This document shows positions 41,483-51,487 of a stretch of 64,000 bases of DNA, piece after piece (position 1 is the stretch's first letter; every line of letters starts with the position of its first letter). Origin of the DNA: an uncultured Dehalococcoidia bacterium. Its GTDB lineage: Bacteria; Chloroflexota; Dehalococcoidia; Lucifugimonadales; Australimonadaceae. The translations under genes and the position numbers were made by a program. Under the pieces are notes generated by a model, which did not search any database, was not told where the DNA came from, and worked only from the letters and a program-made list of their open reading frames with translations. Location of the stretch: NCBI GenBank assembly GCA_958295525.1, contig OY282355.1, forward strand, positions 2,227,931 through 2,291,930. Reading direction: 5' to 3'.

Positions 41483-43243
41483 CTAGTCGAGGAAGTCCTT
41501 GAGGCGCTTGGAGCGGCTGGGGTGCCGGAGTTTGCGGAGCGCTTTGGCCTCGATCTGCCGGATCCGCTCCCGCGTGACGCCGAAGTCGCGCCCAACCTCC
41601 TCAAGCGTCCGGCTGCGCCCGTCCTCTATGCCGAAGCGCAGTTGCAGCACGCGCCGCTCCCGCTCGCTCAGCGTGCCGAGCGCGCTGGCGACCTCTTCTT
41701 TCCGCAACTGAATGGTCGCGGCCTCCGGGGGCGCGGGCGCGTTGCGGTCTTCTATGAAGTCGCCCAGATGCGAGTCCTCCTCCTCGCCGATGGGCGTCTC
41801 GAGCGACACCGGCTCCTGCGACACTTTGAGAATGTCGCGCACGCGCTCGGGCGTGATCTCCATCCCCTCGGCGATTTCGGGAATGGTCGGCTCGCGCCCG
41901 TACTCCTGCACGAGGCGCCGGCTGACCCGCATCAACTTGTTGATCGTCTCGACCATATGGACGGGCACGCGGATCGTCCGCGCCTGGTCGGCGATGGCGC
42001 GCGTGATCGCCTGGCGTATCCACCAAGTGGCGTAGGTGGAGAACTTGTAGCCCTTGCGGTAGTCGAACTTCTCGACGGCGCGGATGAGGCCGATGTTGCC
42101 TTCCTGAATGAGGTCGAGAAGCGACATGCCCCGCCCGATGTACTTCTTGGCGACGCTGACCACGAGGCGGAGGTTGGCCTCGGCGAGGTGGCGCTGCGCT
42201 TTGACGCCCAAGTCCCGCAAGTCGCCGAAACGCGGGCTGAGGACGAACCGGAACTCGTCCGCGTCCAGCCGCTGCGCGACGTCGGCGTCCTCCAGAACCT
42301 CCGGCAAGTTGGAGACCGGAACGTCCGCTCCCACCACGTCGAGCGCGCCGTTCCCCATCACGAGACCGAGCACATGGCTGTCCATCGCCAGTTGCACGAC
42401 CGCGACCCCCATCTCCGGCGGCTCCTTGCCGTAGCGCTCGGCGAGCGACTCCAGCATCTCCACGTTGAACTCGCGGTCGATGTTGGCGCGCAACTTCTCG
42501 TTGCCCAGCAGTTCGCCGAGCGTCATCTCCTCTTCGATGGCGAGGTGCTCGGCGACCGCGTCAAGCAGTTCCCGCTGATCGTAGAGCCGTTGGAGGAGCA
42601 GCCTGACGACGTCCGACTCCTTGACTTTGCGCGTGGACTCGCCCTTGAGTTCGTTCTCGCCTTTCTCGATGTGCTTGTACGAGGCGCGCTGAAGGGCGAG
42701 GCGGCGCTCGTCGGCGGCGGTCAGAAGGGAGACGCGGCCAATCTCGCGCAGGTACATTCGCACGGGGTCGTCAATGACGTCGCCCTCGGCGTCGTCCTGC
42801 TGCGCGTCGGACACCGCCTCCTTTGCCTCCTCCTCGGTCGCCGCGATCTCTTTCGGATCGGGCTCCTCTGGAGCGTCGCTGTCCGCCGCCGCCTGCGCGA
42901 ACGCGGACGACAGGGGGTCGGCTCCGTCCTCGGCGACGGCAGGCGCGGCTTCCTCAGGCGCGGCGGCGGCGGGCGCGATGTCCGCAGGCGCGGCTTCCTC
43001 AGGCGCGGCAGTCAGCGCGATGTCCGCAGACGCGGCTTCCTCAGGCGCGACGGCGGGCGCGGTTTTCGCGGCGGGTTTGGCCGCGCGCTTCGCCTTTTCC
43101 GCCTCGGCCTTCGCCGTTTTCACGGCGGGCTTGGCCGCGCGCGCCGGGCTCTTCGCCGGAGCCTTGGCGCGGGACTTCGCCGCGCTCTTCGCCGGCGCCG
43201 CCTTCTTGCCGTCTTTCACTGCGGACGCTTGCTTCGTGGCCAA
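41483..43243 (-). CDS. rpoD: Primary sigma factor of RNA polymerase (sigma-70, SigA/RpoD)
   Basis: The housekeeping sigma factor has about 586 residues from TTG 43243, chosen for the AGGAGG site 8 bases upstream. The N-terminal 130 residues are low complexity, with Lys/Ala-Pro histone-like repeats and then APEEAA-type acidic repeats. Region 1.2 ([16 protein letters not shown]), region 2 ([36 protein letters not shown]), region 3 and region 4 ([40 protein letters not shown]) are complete. It follows dnaG as in the classical macromolecular synthesis operon. Confidence 0.95.
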   Translation of the reverse strand: MATKQASAVKDGKKAAPAKSAAKSRAKAPAKSPARAAKPAVKTAKAEAEKAKRAAKPAAKTAPAVAPEEAASADIALTAAPEEAAPADIAPAAAAPEEAAPAVAEDGADPLSSAFAQAAADSDAPEEPDPKEIAATEEEAKEAVSDAQQDDAEGDVIDDPVRMYLREIGRVSLLTAADERRLALQRASYKHIEKGENELKGESTRKVKESDVVRLLLQRLYDQRELLDAVAEHLAIEEEMTLGELLGNEKLRANIDREFNVEMLESLAERYGKEPPEMGVAVVQLAMDSHVLGLVMGNGALDVVGADVPVSNLPEVLEDADVAQRLDADEFRFVLSPRFGDLRDLGVKAQRHLAEANLRLVVSVAKKYIGRGMSLLDLIQEGNIGLIRAVEKFDYRKGYKFSTYATWWIRQAITRAIADQARTIRVPVHMVETINKLMRVSRRLVQEYGREPTIPEIAEGMEITPERVRDILKVSQEPVSLETPIGEEEDSHLGDFIEDRNAPAPPEAATIQLRKEEVASALGTLSERERRVLQLRFGIEDGRSRTLEEVGRDFGVTRERIRQIEAKALRKLRHPSRSKRLKDFLD

Positions 43244-43396
43244 CGCTGCTTCCTCCTGATGAGGCGCTCCGCGCCTCCTGGACTCCCGCCTACCCGGGAC
43301 GACGATCAATTGCGAATCGGGTTCTATTAGAGCGATTTGGGAGAGATTTGGGGAGATTGAGAAGCGATTCGGAGCGCGGAGAGCAGGCGCTTCCCA

Positions 43397-45244
43397 TCAG
43401 GCTTTGTCTCCGGCGAAGATGGCGCGGAGACGCTCGTTGATCTCCAGCGCCTGGGCGTTCAGGGATTGCGCGTAATCGGGGTCGGCCTGCGCGGCGCCGC
43501 CCGCGCCCGAGTCAGCCATGCCCGAGTCAGACAAAAAAGCCGCCTCTTCCTGCGCTTTCAACTCGCGGAGCCGGCGCTCGTCCAGCCTCCGAAGGCATCC
43601 TTCCCACTCCATTGCGCGGCGCTGCCGGTCGGAAGGGGGAAGTTCCTCGACCGACAGCCCCAGCAAACGGTCGGCCAAATCGTCGTCAAGTTCCGCGAGC
43701 GCGCCCTCTATTGTACCAGCATGCCGCACCGCCGACAAGACGGCGCGATTCTCCGGACGGACGAACGTCTCTTCGTCCACCTCGCCCGCCCGCTCGAGCA
43801 ACTCCTCGTCTTGCGCGAGCAGCGCCAGCACGCGCTCCTCCAGAGGGTCGCGCTCCGCCACGGCGAAGACCGACTCCACGCGCTTGCGCTCCGGCGCAGG
43901 GCGGCGGCGGCGCGCCTCCAGCGGCCCCTGCATCCGCCCGACGGCCGCCTCCAGCGCCGAGGGAGACACCCCCGCCATCTCCGCCAGCCGCCCGAAATAG
44001 CGCTCCTGATCCGCCCAATTCGGCACGGCGTAGATCACGGGCAGCAGCCGCTCGACGAGCGCCGACTTCCCCTGCGCCGACGTCAGGTCGATGCGCGCGG
44101 CCTCCGCCTCCATCAGAAACTCCGCCGCCGGAGACGCCCCCGCGATCAGCCGCCGCCACTGCGCCGGGTCCGAGCGGATCAATTCGTCCGGGTCTTTGCC
44201 CCCGGTGATGAGGGCGACGCGCAGCGACCCGATGTCGTCAGGGCGGTTCAGCACGTCCATCTTCCGGCTGCTCGCCGCGAGGCTCCCCACGAGTTCCCAC
44301 GAGGTCCGCACCGAATGGAGCGTCGCTTCCTGCCCCGCCGCGTCCGCGTCCAGCGCGAGAACGATCCGCCGCGCCCGCGCTTTCAGCAGCGCCACCTGCG
44401 CCTCCGTCAGCGCCGTCCCCATAGACGCCACCACGTTGCGCCCGCCGTGCTCGTGCGCCGCGATGACGTCCATATACCCCTCGACGACGACCGCCTCCCC
44501 CTCCGCGCTGATCGCGTCGCGCGCCGCGTCGAGTCCGTAGAGGAGCCGCCCCTTGTCGAAAACCGGCGTCTGCTGCGTGTTGATGTACTTGGGGTTGGAG
44601 CCGTCGAGCGAGCGTCCGGCGAATCCGGCGATGCGGCCTTCCTCGTCGCGCAAGGGGAACATCAGGCGCCCCCGGAACATATCGCGCGCGGGGCCGCTCT
44701 CGTTGCGGAGCGCCAGCCCCGCTCCGAAAACCGCCTCTTCCGCGAAGCCAAGCGCGCCGAGGCTCCGCAGCAATTCGGCGCCCGTCGAAGGGGCGTACCC
44801 TATGCCGAACCTCGCGGCGGACTCCTCGCTAATGCGGCGGCTTTCGGCGTAGGCGCGCGCCTGCGCCCCCCGGTCGGCGTTGTACGACTGCTTGAAAAAC
44901 TGCTGCGCCGCCTCGTTCACGGCGTAGAGTGGATCGCGCTCCGCGCCCCGATCGCGCCGCTCCTCCAGCCGCACGCCCGCCTGCGCCGCCAGCAAGCGAA
45001 GCGCGCCCGCGAAGTCCGTGTTCTCCGCCCGCGTGACGAGAGAGAAGACGTCGCCGCCCGTCGCGCACGCCCCGAAGCACCGCCACGTCTGCCGGTCGGG
45101 GAAGACGACGAACGAGGGCGTCTGCTCGTTGTGGAACGGGCAGCGCGCCTTGAAATTCTTGCCTGCGCGCCTCAGATCGGGGACATACGCGGCCGCGACG
45201 TCCACAATGTCCAATCTTGCGCGAATGTCGTCTACGGCGGTCAT
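43397..45244 (-). CDS. dnaG: DNA primase
   Basis: Replication primase of 615 residues. The CHC2 zinc ribbon uses Cys 35, His 38, Cys 56 and Cys 60 (CPFH, CFGAC), with three rather than two residues between the last two ligands. The Toprim domain has VVVEGYMDVIAAHEHG and LALDADAAGQ. The C-terminal helicase-binding region begins near residue 450. It lies 153 bases upstream of rpoD on the same strand. Confidence 0.95.
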   Translation of the reverse strand: MTAVDDIRARLDIVDVAAAYVPDLRRAGKNFKARCPFHNEQTPSFVVFPDRQTWRCFGACATGGDVFSLVTRAENTDFAGALRLLAAQAGVRLEERRDRGAERDPLYAVNEAAQQFFKQSYNADRGAQARAYAESRRISEESAARFGIGYAPSTGAELLRSLGALGFAEEAVFGAGLALRNESGPARDMFRGRLMFPLRDEEGRIAGFAGRSLDGSNPKYINTQQTPVFDKGRLLYGLDAARDAISAEGEAVVVEGYMDVIAAHEHGGRNVVASMGTALTEAQVALLKARARRIVLALDADAAGQEATLHSVRTSWELVGSLAASSRKMDVLNRPDDIGSLRVALITGGKDPDELIRSDPAQWRRLIAGASPAAEFLMEAEAARIDLTSAQGKSALVERLLPVIYAVPNWADQERYFGRLAEMAGVSPSALEAAVGRMQGPLEARRRRPAPERKRVESVFAVAERDPLEERVLALLAQDEELLERAGEVDEETFVRPENRAVLSAVRHAGTIEGALAELDDDLADRLLGLSVEELPPSDRQRRAMEWEGCLRRLDERRLRELKAQEEAAFLSDSGMADSGAGGAAQADPDYAQSLNAQALEINERLRAIFAGDKA

Positions 45245-45299
45245 GCCTCTCGCTCTGCGGTCATTCCCTTTTACGCAACGGCCATGGGGCTGCAGAGGG

Positions 45300-48200
45300 T
45301 CACTCTTCGTCGGGGATGCCTACCCCGATGACGCCTTGTATGAGCAGCTCAGTGGTTACGGCTACCGATCTGAGTTGCTCTTGCGCCATCAGTTTACCCT
45401 CAATTTCAGCCTCGGCGTTGCTGATCTGCGTCTCCCGCATCCGCCGGATGCGGTCATCCGTGGCTTCGCTGCGCCATTCCTCCAATCGTCCTCGCTTGAC
45501 GAGGTAGGTGCGCCTCAGAGCAGCTTGCCGCCTGTTCACAAGTCGATCGTTACGCTCTTTTACTTTCCGTTCAACGGCATCCCGCTGCGCTTTTATAGCA
45601 TCTCGCCCGTATTCCTCGTATATTGGCCAATTATCGGCATCTGTAACGTGTACAGGGTGCGGGCCATTCCATTGAGCGGTTTGCCATAAGTCCGCGAATA
45701 AGCGGCTGGCTAAAGACTCAATCGAGTCTCCGTTATGCTCGTTGAGCACGACAGCCGCTAACTCGGAACGAGATTCAGCGGCTGTTATGTTAATCCGGTA
45801 AATGAAGAACGGGTACATTCCCGCTGGCCATTCAGAGTCGGTGATTTTGACGAGCGGCAAGTTGTTCACGCTTGTTTCAGCCTCAGGTATACGGCTCGCA
45901 GCGAACTTAATGAGCGGATGGTCGAAATTGACGAGATGACATAGTTCTCGCTGGTGAGCCAACTCGCCAGTAAAGGTCAACGGGACACCATTTTCGTCAA
46001 GGTTTGCCAACAACCTTGTGCGAACTTCGTGTGGAATTCGCAAACTGCTTGTCGGCCCATTAGCCACGCAAAAAGCGGCAATATCATGCCGCAACACAGG
46101 CGTTGATCGCAAGAAAAACGAGCCGTCTCCGTTATTTTTAAGGCTCGTATTATATCCATATAAGCCAGCCTCCAGCACTGCTCGCAACTCGTCTGCGCCT
46201 AAATATCGGCCAGTTTCAACACGGCCGTCACGTTCTTGTCCAAGCAGTATGTCCTGGCCCATCAGTTCTTCTTCTATCTGTTCAAATTCTTTTTGGTCAG
46301 ACTTTCTTACTTCCAACGAATTCAGTATCTGTTCACGTATCTCTTCTTCTTGGTGAGGCGTGAGGCTACTGGTAAAAAGAGTGCGTGTAAGATTTTCAAT
46401 TATATCTCCAAGTATAGGTTCAAGTTCTCCGATGGACTCATGGAAAACCCGGATGCGTTCGTAGAGGCGCCACAGTATTCGTTCTTCAACTGTGTTCTGG
46501 ATGATGTAGGAGTAAATCCTGACTTTCTGGCTTGGTTGACCATATCTGTCGATACGGCCTATTCGCTGCTCTACCCGCATGGGGTTCCACGGCAAGTCAT
46601 AATTGAACATAATGTCGGTAAACTGGAAATCGAGTCCCTCAGCTCCGACTTCCGACATCAGTAACACTGAGAACCCATTAGACTCTTTGAAGCGGTCTAT
46701 GATGCGTGGCCGGTCGTTAACGCCTACGTCTCCGTCTAAACGATATACCCCCCCATTAATCCATGCCGATTCACCGGATAGTCGACTGTGCAAGTAGCGC
46801 AGTGTTGCCTTGAAAGAAGAAAATATGAGCACCTTGGCGCTGGAGTTATCTGCGTGGACTTCGTGCAGCCCTTCTAAAAACCGCTCTAGTTTGGAGTCCT
46901 CATTACCGATTTCCGCAGTGAGGCTACGGATGCGACGTTGCAATTGAGTGTGGCTTTCGCGCGAATCGCGAGGCTGGTCGGGAACGTATGGATCTTCGTC
47001 AATCTCAACGTCGTTTTCTTCGTAACCTATATCCTCTTCTATCGCATCCTTGAGCAGCACTTCCACTGCCGCCGGGAGACAACTCGTTATCTGCCGTTCT
47101 CGCGTTACAAGAACAAACCCGGGTGGAGTTGACTTGTTGGCAGAGAAGTACTGTGCCTTGGCGTACTCGATCAAACTATGGTACAAATCCAATTCTTTCT
47201 CAGTCATGCTGACGCTGATAACATAAGGTTCGCGCATAACATTGCCTTGAACGTCACGCTTGCGCGTCCTATTAACATGGCTGTTTAAGGGGCTCAATGT
47301 AGAAAGACTCCTCTTAATTTGGACAAATTCTGCCCTATCCAACCTTTCGCCAATGCTGAGGCGATGCACAACATCTTCGTATTCAGGATATTCTGTGATT
47401 TGCCTTCCGATTGGAGAACTTGCAAGAGACTTCAATTCATTCAGGCAGTCTTGCTGTTCATTTTCTTCTCTTCCAAGCGCGCTCATAGCCATATTCAACA
47501 CCGACACCGGAGCGAACAATTCATTCATTATTTGCATATTGGGGAATTCACCTCCGTCGAGAACATGGAGAAGGTTGTAGAGATCCGCTTGATGGATATT
47601 AATCGGAGTTGCGCTGAGCATCAGCATCGCTTCTGCATGATTTGATAGCACAAGTCCTACACGATGCATCTGTGTGCTTTGGTTTCTCAGATGATGAGCC
47701 TCGTCAATGATTACCAAGTCAAAATTGGCTCCGACTTCTTCCATCCGCTCTCTGATAGAGGCATCACGGATAATTTCCATTCCGATAACTCCAAATATAC
47801 TACTAGCGTCTTGATATATTTCGTAGGCATCCAGGAATTCCATGAACTTAGCCTTGTTCAAGTCTTGCAACGGCTCATTAAAGCGGCTGCGGAATTCGCT
47901 AATCCACTTGTCACGGAGTCGGGACGGGCAAACGACCAAAACCCTCTTCATGAGGTTTCGGGCCTTCATTTCCAAGAAGATGATACCTGCTTCGATGGTC
48001 TTTCCAAGCCCGACTTCGTCCGCGATGAGCAAGCGGTGGCTCGCGCTATCGAGGAACTTCGCGGCTGGCCTAAACTGATAGGGTTCCACCTGAGTTCGCG
48101 ATGCGAGGTAAGAGTAAAGCACATCGTCGAACCCTGCCCGCATTTTCGTAAGCGCGAGGTTCCGCATCAACTCGGGCCGCCCAACCAGCCTGATGGGCAA

Positions 48201-48389
48201 CGTCTCATCGCCGACAGACAAGGCATGCTCGCTGATCCACTGCTCGTCCCCTTGTCCGAAGTTGATCAGGTACTCAATAGCGTTGTTGGCGGCGACCCGG
48301 TGCATCCGCACCGTGCCGATCCGGTCAGGCCTTGCTATGAGCCTGGCGAGTGCGCCAGTGGGGAACCGGGGGGTTGGCGTTGGAGGCAT
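45300..48389 (-). CDS. RapA-like SNF2-family helicase, probably acquired
   Basis: The 1029-residue protein has the SNF2 motor with motif I DEVGLGKTIEAGII, motif II VIIDEAHHLRN, motif III MLSATPINI, motif V/VI GAEGLDFQFTDIMFNYDLPW then QRIGRIDRYGQ. The spacing resembles RNA polymerase recycling factor RapA and defence-associated SNF2 proteins such as DISARM DrmD. The C-terminal 300 residues are not assigned. It stands alone: no methylase, nuclease or DISARM partner is adjacent. The gene is markedly more AT-rich than dnaG next to it and contains many CATG sites, so it is likely a recent arrival. The start has an AAGGAG site 5 bases upstream. Confidence 0.82.
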   Translation of the reverse strand: MPPTPTPRFPTGALARLIARPDRIGTVRMHRVAANNAIEYLINFGQGDEQWISEHALSVGDETLPIRLVGRPELMRNLALTKMRAGFDDVLYSYLASRTQVEPYQFRPAAKFLDSASHRLLIADEVGLGKTIEAGIIFLEMKARNLMKRVLVVCPSRLRDKWISEFRSRFNEPLQDLNKAKFMEFLDAYEIYQDASSIFGVIGMEIIRDASIRERMEEVGANFDLVIIDEAHHLRNQSTQMHRVGLVLSNHAEAMLMLSATPINIHQADLYNLLHVLDGGEFPNMQIMNELFAPVSVLNMAMSALGREENEQQDCLNELKSLASSPIGRQITEYPEYEDVVHRLSIGERLDRAEFVQIKRSLSTLSPLNSHVNRTRKRDVQGNVMREPYVISVSMTEKELDLYHSLIEYAKAQYFSANKSTPPGFVLVTRERQITSCLPAAVEVLLKDAIEEDIGYEENDVEIDEDPYVPDQPRDSRESHTQLQRRIRSLTAEIGNEDSKLERFLEGLHEVHADNSSAKVLIFSSFKATLRYLHSRLSGESAWINGGVYRLDGDVGVNDRPRIIDRFKESNGFSVLLMSEVGAEGLDFQFTDIMFNYDLPWNPMRVEQRIGRIDRYGQPSQKVRIYSYIIQNTVEERILWRLYERIRVFHESIGELEPILGDIIENLTRTLFTSSLTPHQEEEIREQILNSLEVRKSDQKEFEQIEEELMGQDILLGQERDGRVETGRYLGADELRAVLEAGLYGYNTSLKNNGDGSFFLRSTPVLRHDIAAFCVANGPTSSLRIPHEVRTRLLANLDENGVPLTFTGELAHQRELCHLVNFDHPLIKFAASRIPEAETSVNNLPLVKITDSEWPAGMYPFFIYRINITAAESRSELAAVVLNEHNGDSIESLASRLFADLWQTAQWNGPHPVHVTDADNWPIYEEYGRDAIKAQRDAVERKVKERNDRLVNRRQAALRRTYLVKRGRLEEWRSEATDDRIRRMRETQISNAEAEIEGKLMAQEQLRSVAVTTELLIQGVIGVGIPDEE

Positions 48390-48440
48390 GACTCTCCTTA
48401 TACAGAAGCGCAGCCTATCAGGTTACGTGCAGTCGCTGGA

Positions 48441-48449
48441 ATTATAGCA
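48441..48449 (-). promoter_or_regulatory. Extended -10 promoter of the SNF2 helicase
   Basis: The minus strand reads TGCTATAAT, 51 bases upstream of the ATG at 48389. No convincing -35 box precedes it. Confidence 0.6.
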
Positions 48450-48776
48450 TACCGGAGGAGCCAATGCAATAGGCTCCGACGACGACGGCCTGGTATTCGG
48501 GGAACAAACCAGCGCAGGGTTGGCGGCGTCCCGCCCGAGCGCGTAGAGGAGCGGGGCGATGGGCGGCACCCCGTCCCTGGGGGGGAGGGGCGCCGCCCCG
48601 TCTCCCCAATACACCCCGGGCCACGTCATTCCCGCGTAGGCGGGAACCTCGCCCCCCCTCGTCATTCCCGCGCAGGCGGGAATCCCGCCCCCTTGCCCCC
48701 CCTTCCCCTGCCCCCCATCCCAAAATGCGACACGCGCCCCTATCACATTCCGCAATTAGTTGCGATACTGTCAACT
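48450..48776. repeat. Gene-free spacer with two REP-like palindromes and a short inverted repeat
   Basis: Two palindromic units lie at about 48627-48690, preceded by the CACCCCGGGCCACGT flank seen in other clusters. Before them (48450-48620) is GC-rich spacer without a recognised gene. CGCAA-TTAG-TTGCG at 48751-48764 is an inverted repeat directly upstream of the terminase and could be an operator. Confidence 0.7.
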
Positions 48777-50501
48777 ATGAGTCTCATCGCCAAACTCTTC
48801 AACCGCCACCAGCGCGACGCTCGCCCCAAGCCTCCCAGAGGCCGCGACGCGACGCGCTGCGCCTCCTGCGGCGCCCAGCCGCCGCGCCCTCACCGCGAAC
48901 GCGGGAAGCACGCCACGCCCGCCCTCGCCCAATTCCGCGACGACCCCGCCGGATTCATCGCGCACGTCCTCCCCAACGCCGGAACCCCCTACCCTAAGCA
49001 GATCGAAATGCTCGATCTCGTCGCCAACCACCGCCGAATCTCCGTCGTCGGATGCAACGGCTCCGGCAAGGACTGGGCAGCGGCGCGCATCATCCTCTGG
49101 TGGCTGGAGACCCGACCCGCAGCGAAGGTCGTCGTCCTCGCGCCAACGCAACGCCAAATCGAGTACATCCTCTGGCCGGAAATCGCCACAGCGGTCGCCA
49201 ACGCCGACATCCAACTCTCCGGCAAACTCACCAAAAGCCGCTACACCATCTCCGCCGACCGCTTTGGCGTGGCCTTCTCCACGAACAAGCCCGACCGCGT
49301 TCAGGGGTTCCACTCCCCCCAACTCCTCGTCATTGTCGACGAAGCGCACGGCGTCGAGCAACCCTACATTGACGCCGCCATCCGCCTCAACCCGACGAAA
49401 TTCCTGATGATCGGCAACGCCCTCTCCCGCCCCGGCGAGTTCTACGACTCCCATCACGCGAAGCAGGTGGCCTACGCGCGCCTCCGCATCTCCGCCCTCG
49501 ACACCCCCAATCTCATCGAAGGCGCCGAGCCCGTCCCCGGTCTCATCACGCCGGAGGACATCGCCGACAAAGCCCTCATCTGGGGCGAGGATCACCCGCT
49601 CTTTCGCTCCTCCGTCTACGCGGAGTTCCCCGACGCCGAGGACAACTCGCTCGTCGGTCGCAAGGCGGTCGAGACGGCGATGGCCGACGACGCCCCGTCC
49701 GGCGCAGGCGCCCCCACGGAAGAGGAAGACGAGCGCGAGCCCGTCTACATCGGCGTGGACGTGGCCCGTTTCGGCGCCGACAAGTCCGTGCTGATCGCGC
49801 GCCGCGGCCAGCGCGTCATCGCCACGAAATCGCTCGACCGCGAGATGGACACGATGCGCGTGGCCGGCGAGGCGGCGCTTATGGCGAACGACCTCAACGC
49901 CGAGGCGATCTTCGTGGACGAGAACGGCGTCGGCGGAGGCGTGTGCGACCGCCTCAAGGAGGTCGGCGCCCCTGTCTACGGCGTGCAATTCGGGCGCCGC
50001 GCCCCGCACCCCACGCGGTTCGCCAACCTCCGCTCCGAGATCTTCTGGGAGTTGCGCCGCCTGATGAACGACCATCTCATCGCGCTCCCACAAGACGAAA
50101 TCCTCGCCGCCCAACTCCTCTCCTTGCGCTACGACGTCACGAGTTCCGGGCAAGTGAAGTTGGAGAGCAAGCGTGAAACGCGCAAGAAGGGCGTTCCGTC
50201 GCCTGACCGCGCCGACGCTTTGGCTTTGGCGTTTATGCGCCCGCCGTCCCTGCAGATCTGGACGGGCAACGAGCCCTTCCTGCGCGCTCGCGCCCCTGCC
50301 GGCGTCCCCCTCCCGCCACCTTCCACCCCTGACGACCCGCCAGACGACGACGACGATGGAGATCGTCATTCCCGCGAAGGCGGGAATCTCGCCCTCGTGA
50401 CGGAGCGCGCAGCGCAGCGCCCTGCCCGCGAAGGCGGGAATCTCGCATCCCCTGACGCGGAGGCGGAGGAAATCGCCCGCAACAGGTTCTTCGTAGGATG
50501 A
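48777..50501 (+). CDS. terL: Phage terminase large subunit (isolated)
   Basis: DNA-packaging motor of 574 residues. Walker A is VVGCNGSGKDWAAA (from about residue 90), Walker B is LLVIVDEAHG (about 182-191), and the RNase H-like nuclease domain begins at VYIGVDVARFGADKSVL (about 323) with the acidic IFVDENGVGGG and the closing SPDRADALALAF. An N-terminal CxxC pair (CASCGAQ) lies in a short extension. No portal, capsid, small terminase or tail gene is adjacent. The last 45 residues are encoded by two in-frame REP-like palindromes (GNLA-type peptide twice). It lacks CATG like resident genes, so it has been here for long or is domesticated. Confidence 0.88.
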   Translation: MSLIAKLFNRHQRDARPKPPRGRDATRCASCGAQPPRPHRERGKHATPALAQFRDDPAGFIAHVLPNAGTPYPKQIEMLDLVANHRRISVVGCNGSGKDWAAARIILWWLETRPAAKVVVLAPTQRQIEYILWPEIATAVANADIQLSGKLTKSRYTISADRFGVAFSTNKPDRVQGFHSPQLLVIVDEAHGVEQPYIDAAIRLNPTKFLMIGNALSRPGEFYDSHHAKQVAYARLRISALDTPNLIEGAEPVPGLITPEDIADKALIWGEDHPLFRSSVYAEFPDAEDNSLVGRKAVETAMADDAPSGAGAPTEEEDEREPVYIGVDVARFGADKSVLIARRGQRVIATKSLDREMDTMRVAGEAALMANDLNAEAIFVDENGVGGGVCDRLKEVGAPVYGVQFGRRAPHPTRFANLRSEIFWELRRLMNDHLIALPQDEILAAQLLSLRYDVTSSGQVKLESKRETRKKGVPSPDRADALALAFMRPPSLQIWTGNEPFLRARAPAGVPLPPPSTPDDPPDDDDDGDRHSREGGNLALVTERAAQRPAREGGNLASPDAEAEEIARNRFFVG

Positions 50502-50545
50502 CCGCCGCGATGAAAATTACGCCCTGCCCGCGCATGCGGGAACCT
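50364..50545 (+). repeat. REP-like palindromes, two inside the terminase reading frame
   Basis: Units at about 50365-50395 and 50425-50448 are translated as part of the terminase C-terminus (RHSREGGNLA and RPAREGGNLA); a third (about 50521-50548) lies just after the stop. Their insertion kept the frame open. Confidence 0.85.
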
Positions 50546-50653
50546 CGCCCCCAGACAAGGCGCGCCGCGCCTCCTATCCCTCCGCGTAGTGTAACCTTGC
50601 GCCGCAGCCGCCCGCGTTTTCGCAGGGCGAGAGAGAGGAGCGCAGCGGGCGCT

Positions 50654-51454
50654 ATGCCGTCGTTCGATCTCACGGACAGAGCCGCCGTCGTGACCGGCGC
50701 GAGCCAGGGCATCGGGCGCGGGATCGCGCTCGCGCTCGCCGAGCACGGCGCGAACGTCGCTATCGTCGCCCGCGCCCCGGAGCGCGTATCCGGCGGCCAC
50801 GAGCGCATTCACCGCCCCGTCGAGCCCGTCGTCCGCGAGATCGAGGCGATGGGGCGCAAGGCGGTCGGCGTTCTTGCCGACGCGCGCGACCCGGATGAGG
50901 CGGAGCGCATCGTCGAGGAGACGCTCGGCGCGTTCGGGCGGCTCGACGTCTTCGTCAACAACGCGGGCGCGACGTGGGGCGAGACGTTCAAGATGGCGCC
51001 GCTGCTCGACCTGACGCCCGCCGATTTCCACGAGTGCCTGCGGCTGAATCTGGCGAGCGTTTTTCTGTGCGGCTGCGCCGCCGCCCGCGCGATGCTGGAG
51101 CGCGGCAGCGGCGTCATCGTCAACCTCGCGTCCATATCCGGCCAGGGGCCGAGCCCGGGCAACGGCGCCTACGGCGCGGCGAAGGCCGGGGTGATTTCGC
51201 TCACCCGCACGATGGCCGCGGAGTGGGCGCCCGTCCGCGTCAACGCCGTCGCCCCGGGCAGCGTGGAGCACGCCGACCGCGCCGCCGTCCATCCCTACGC
51301 GCAAGGGCGCGCCCCGGTCGAGAGCGCGACCGCCGTCCGCCGCGCCGGAACCGTCGGCGACGTGGCCGCCGCTGTCCTCTATCTCGCGTCCGACGAAGCG
51401 TCCTATGTGACGGGCGCCGTGCTGGACGTCAACGGCGGGCGCGTCCCCGGCTAG
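50654..51454 (+). CDS. Short-chain dehydrogenase/reductase
   Basis: NAD(P)-dependent oxidoreductase of 266 residues. The cofactor loop TGASQGIG is at 14-21, NNAG follows near 105, and the catalytic Ser-Tyr-Lys is in NLASISGQG...GAYGAAKAG. An insertion after VAIVARAPERV (about 20 residues, SGGHERIHRPVEPVVREIEA) is unusual in that loop. The start at 50654 was chosen at the beginning of the family core; upstream codons come from repeat sequence. It is followed after 33 bases by an amidohydrolase gene. Substrate unknown. Confidence 0.88.
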   Translation: MPSFDLTDRAAVVTGASQGIGRGIALALAEHGANVAIVARAPERVSGGHERIHRPVEPVVREIEAMGRKAVGVLADARDPDEAERIVEETLGAFGRLDVFVNNAGATWGETFKMAPLLDLTPADFHECLRLNLASVFLCGCAAARAMLERGSGVIVNLASISGQGPSPGNGAYGAAKAGVISLTRTMAAEWAPVRVNAVAPGSVEHADRAAVHPYAQGRAPVESATAVRRAGTVGDVAAAVLYLASDEASYVTGAVLDVNGGRVPG

Positions 51455-51487
51455 TCAGCGAGCCTGGCGAACGAAAGGAGACTTCCG

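Noticed and set aside
42774-43259. Ala/Ser-rich plus-strand frame opposite rpoD
   Set aside because: It mirrors the low-complexity N-terminus of the sigma factor; no independent evidence.
45300-48389. DISARM system
   Set aside because: Only a DrmD-like helicase is present; no drmA, drmB, drmC or methylase is nearby.
47664-48776. N-terminal extension of the terminase frame
   Set aside because: The extension overlaps the SNF2 helicase in antisense and the repeats; ATG 48777 begins the family-like part.
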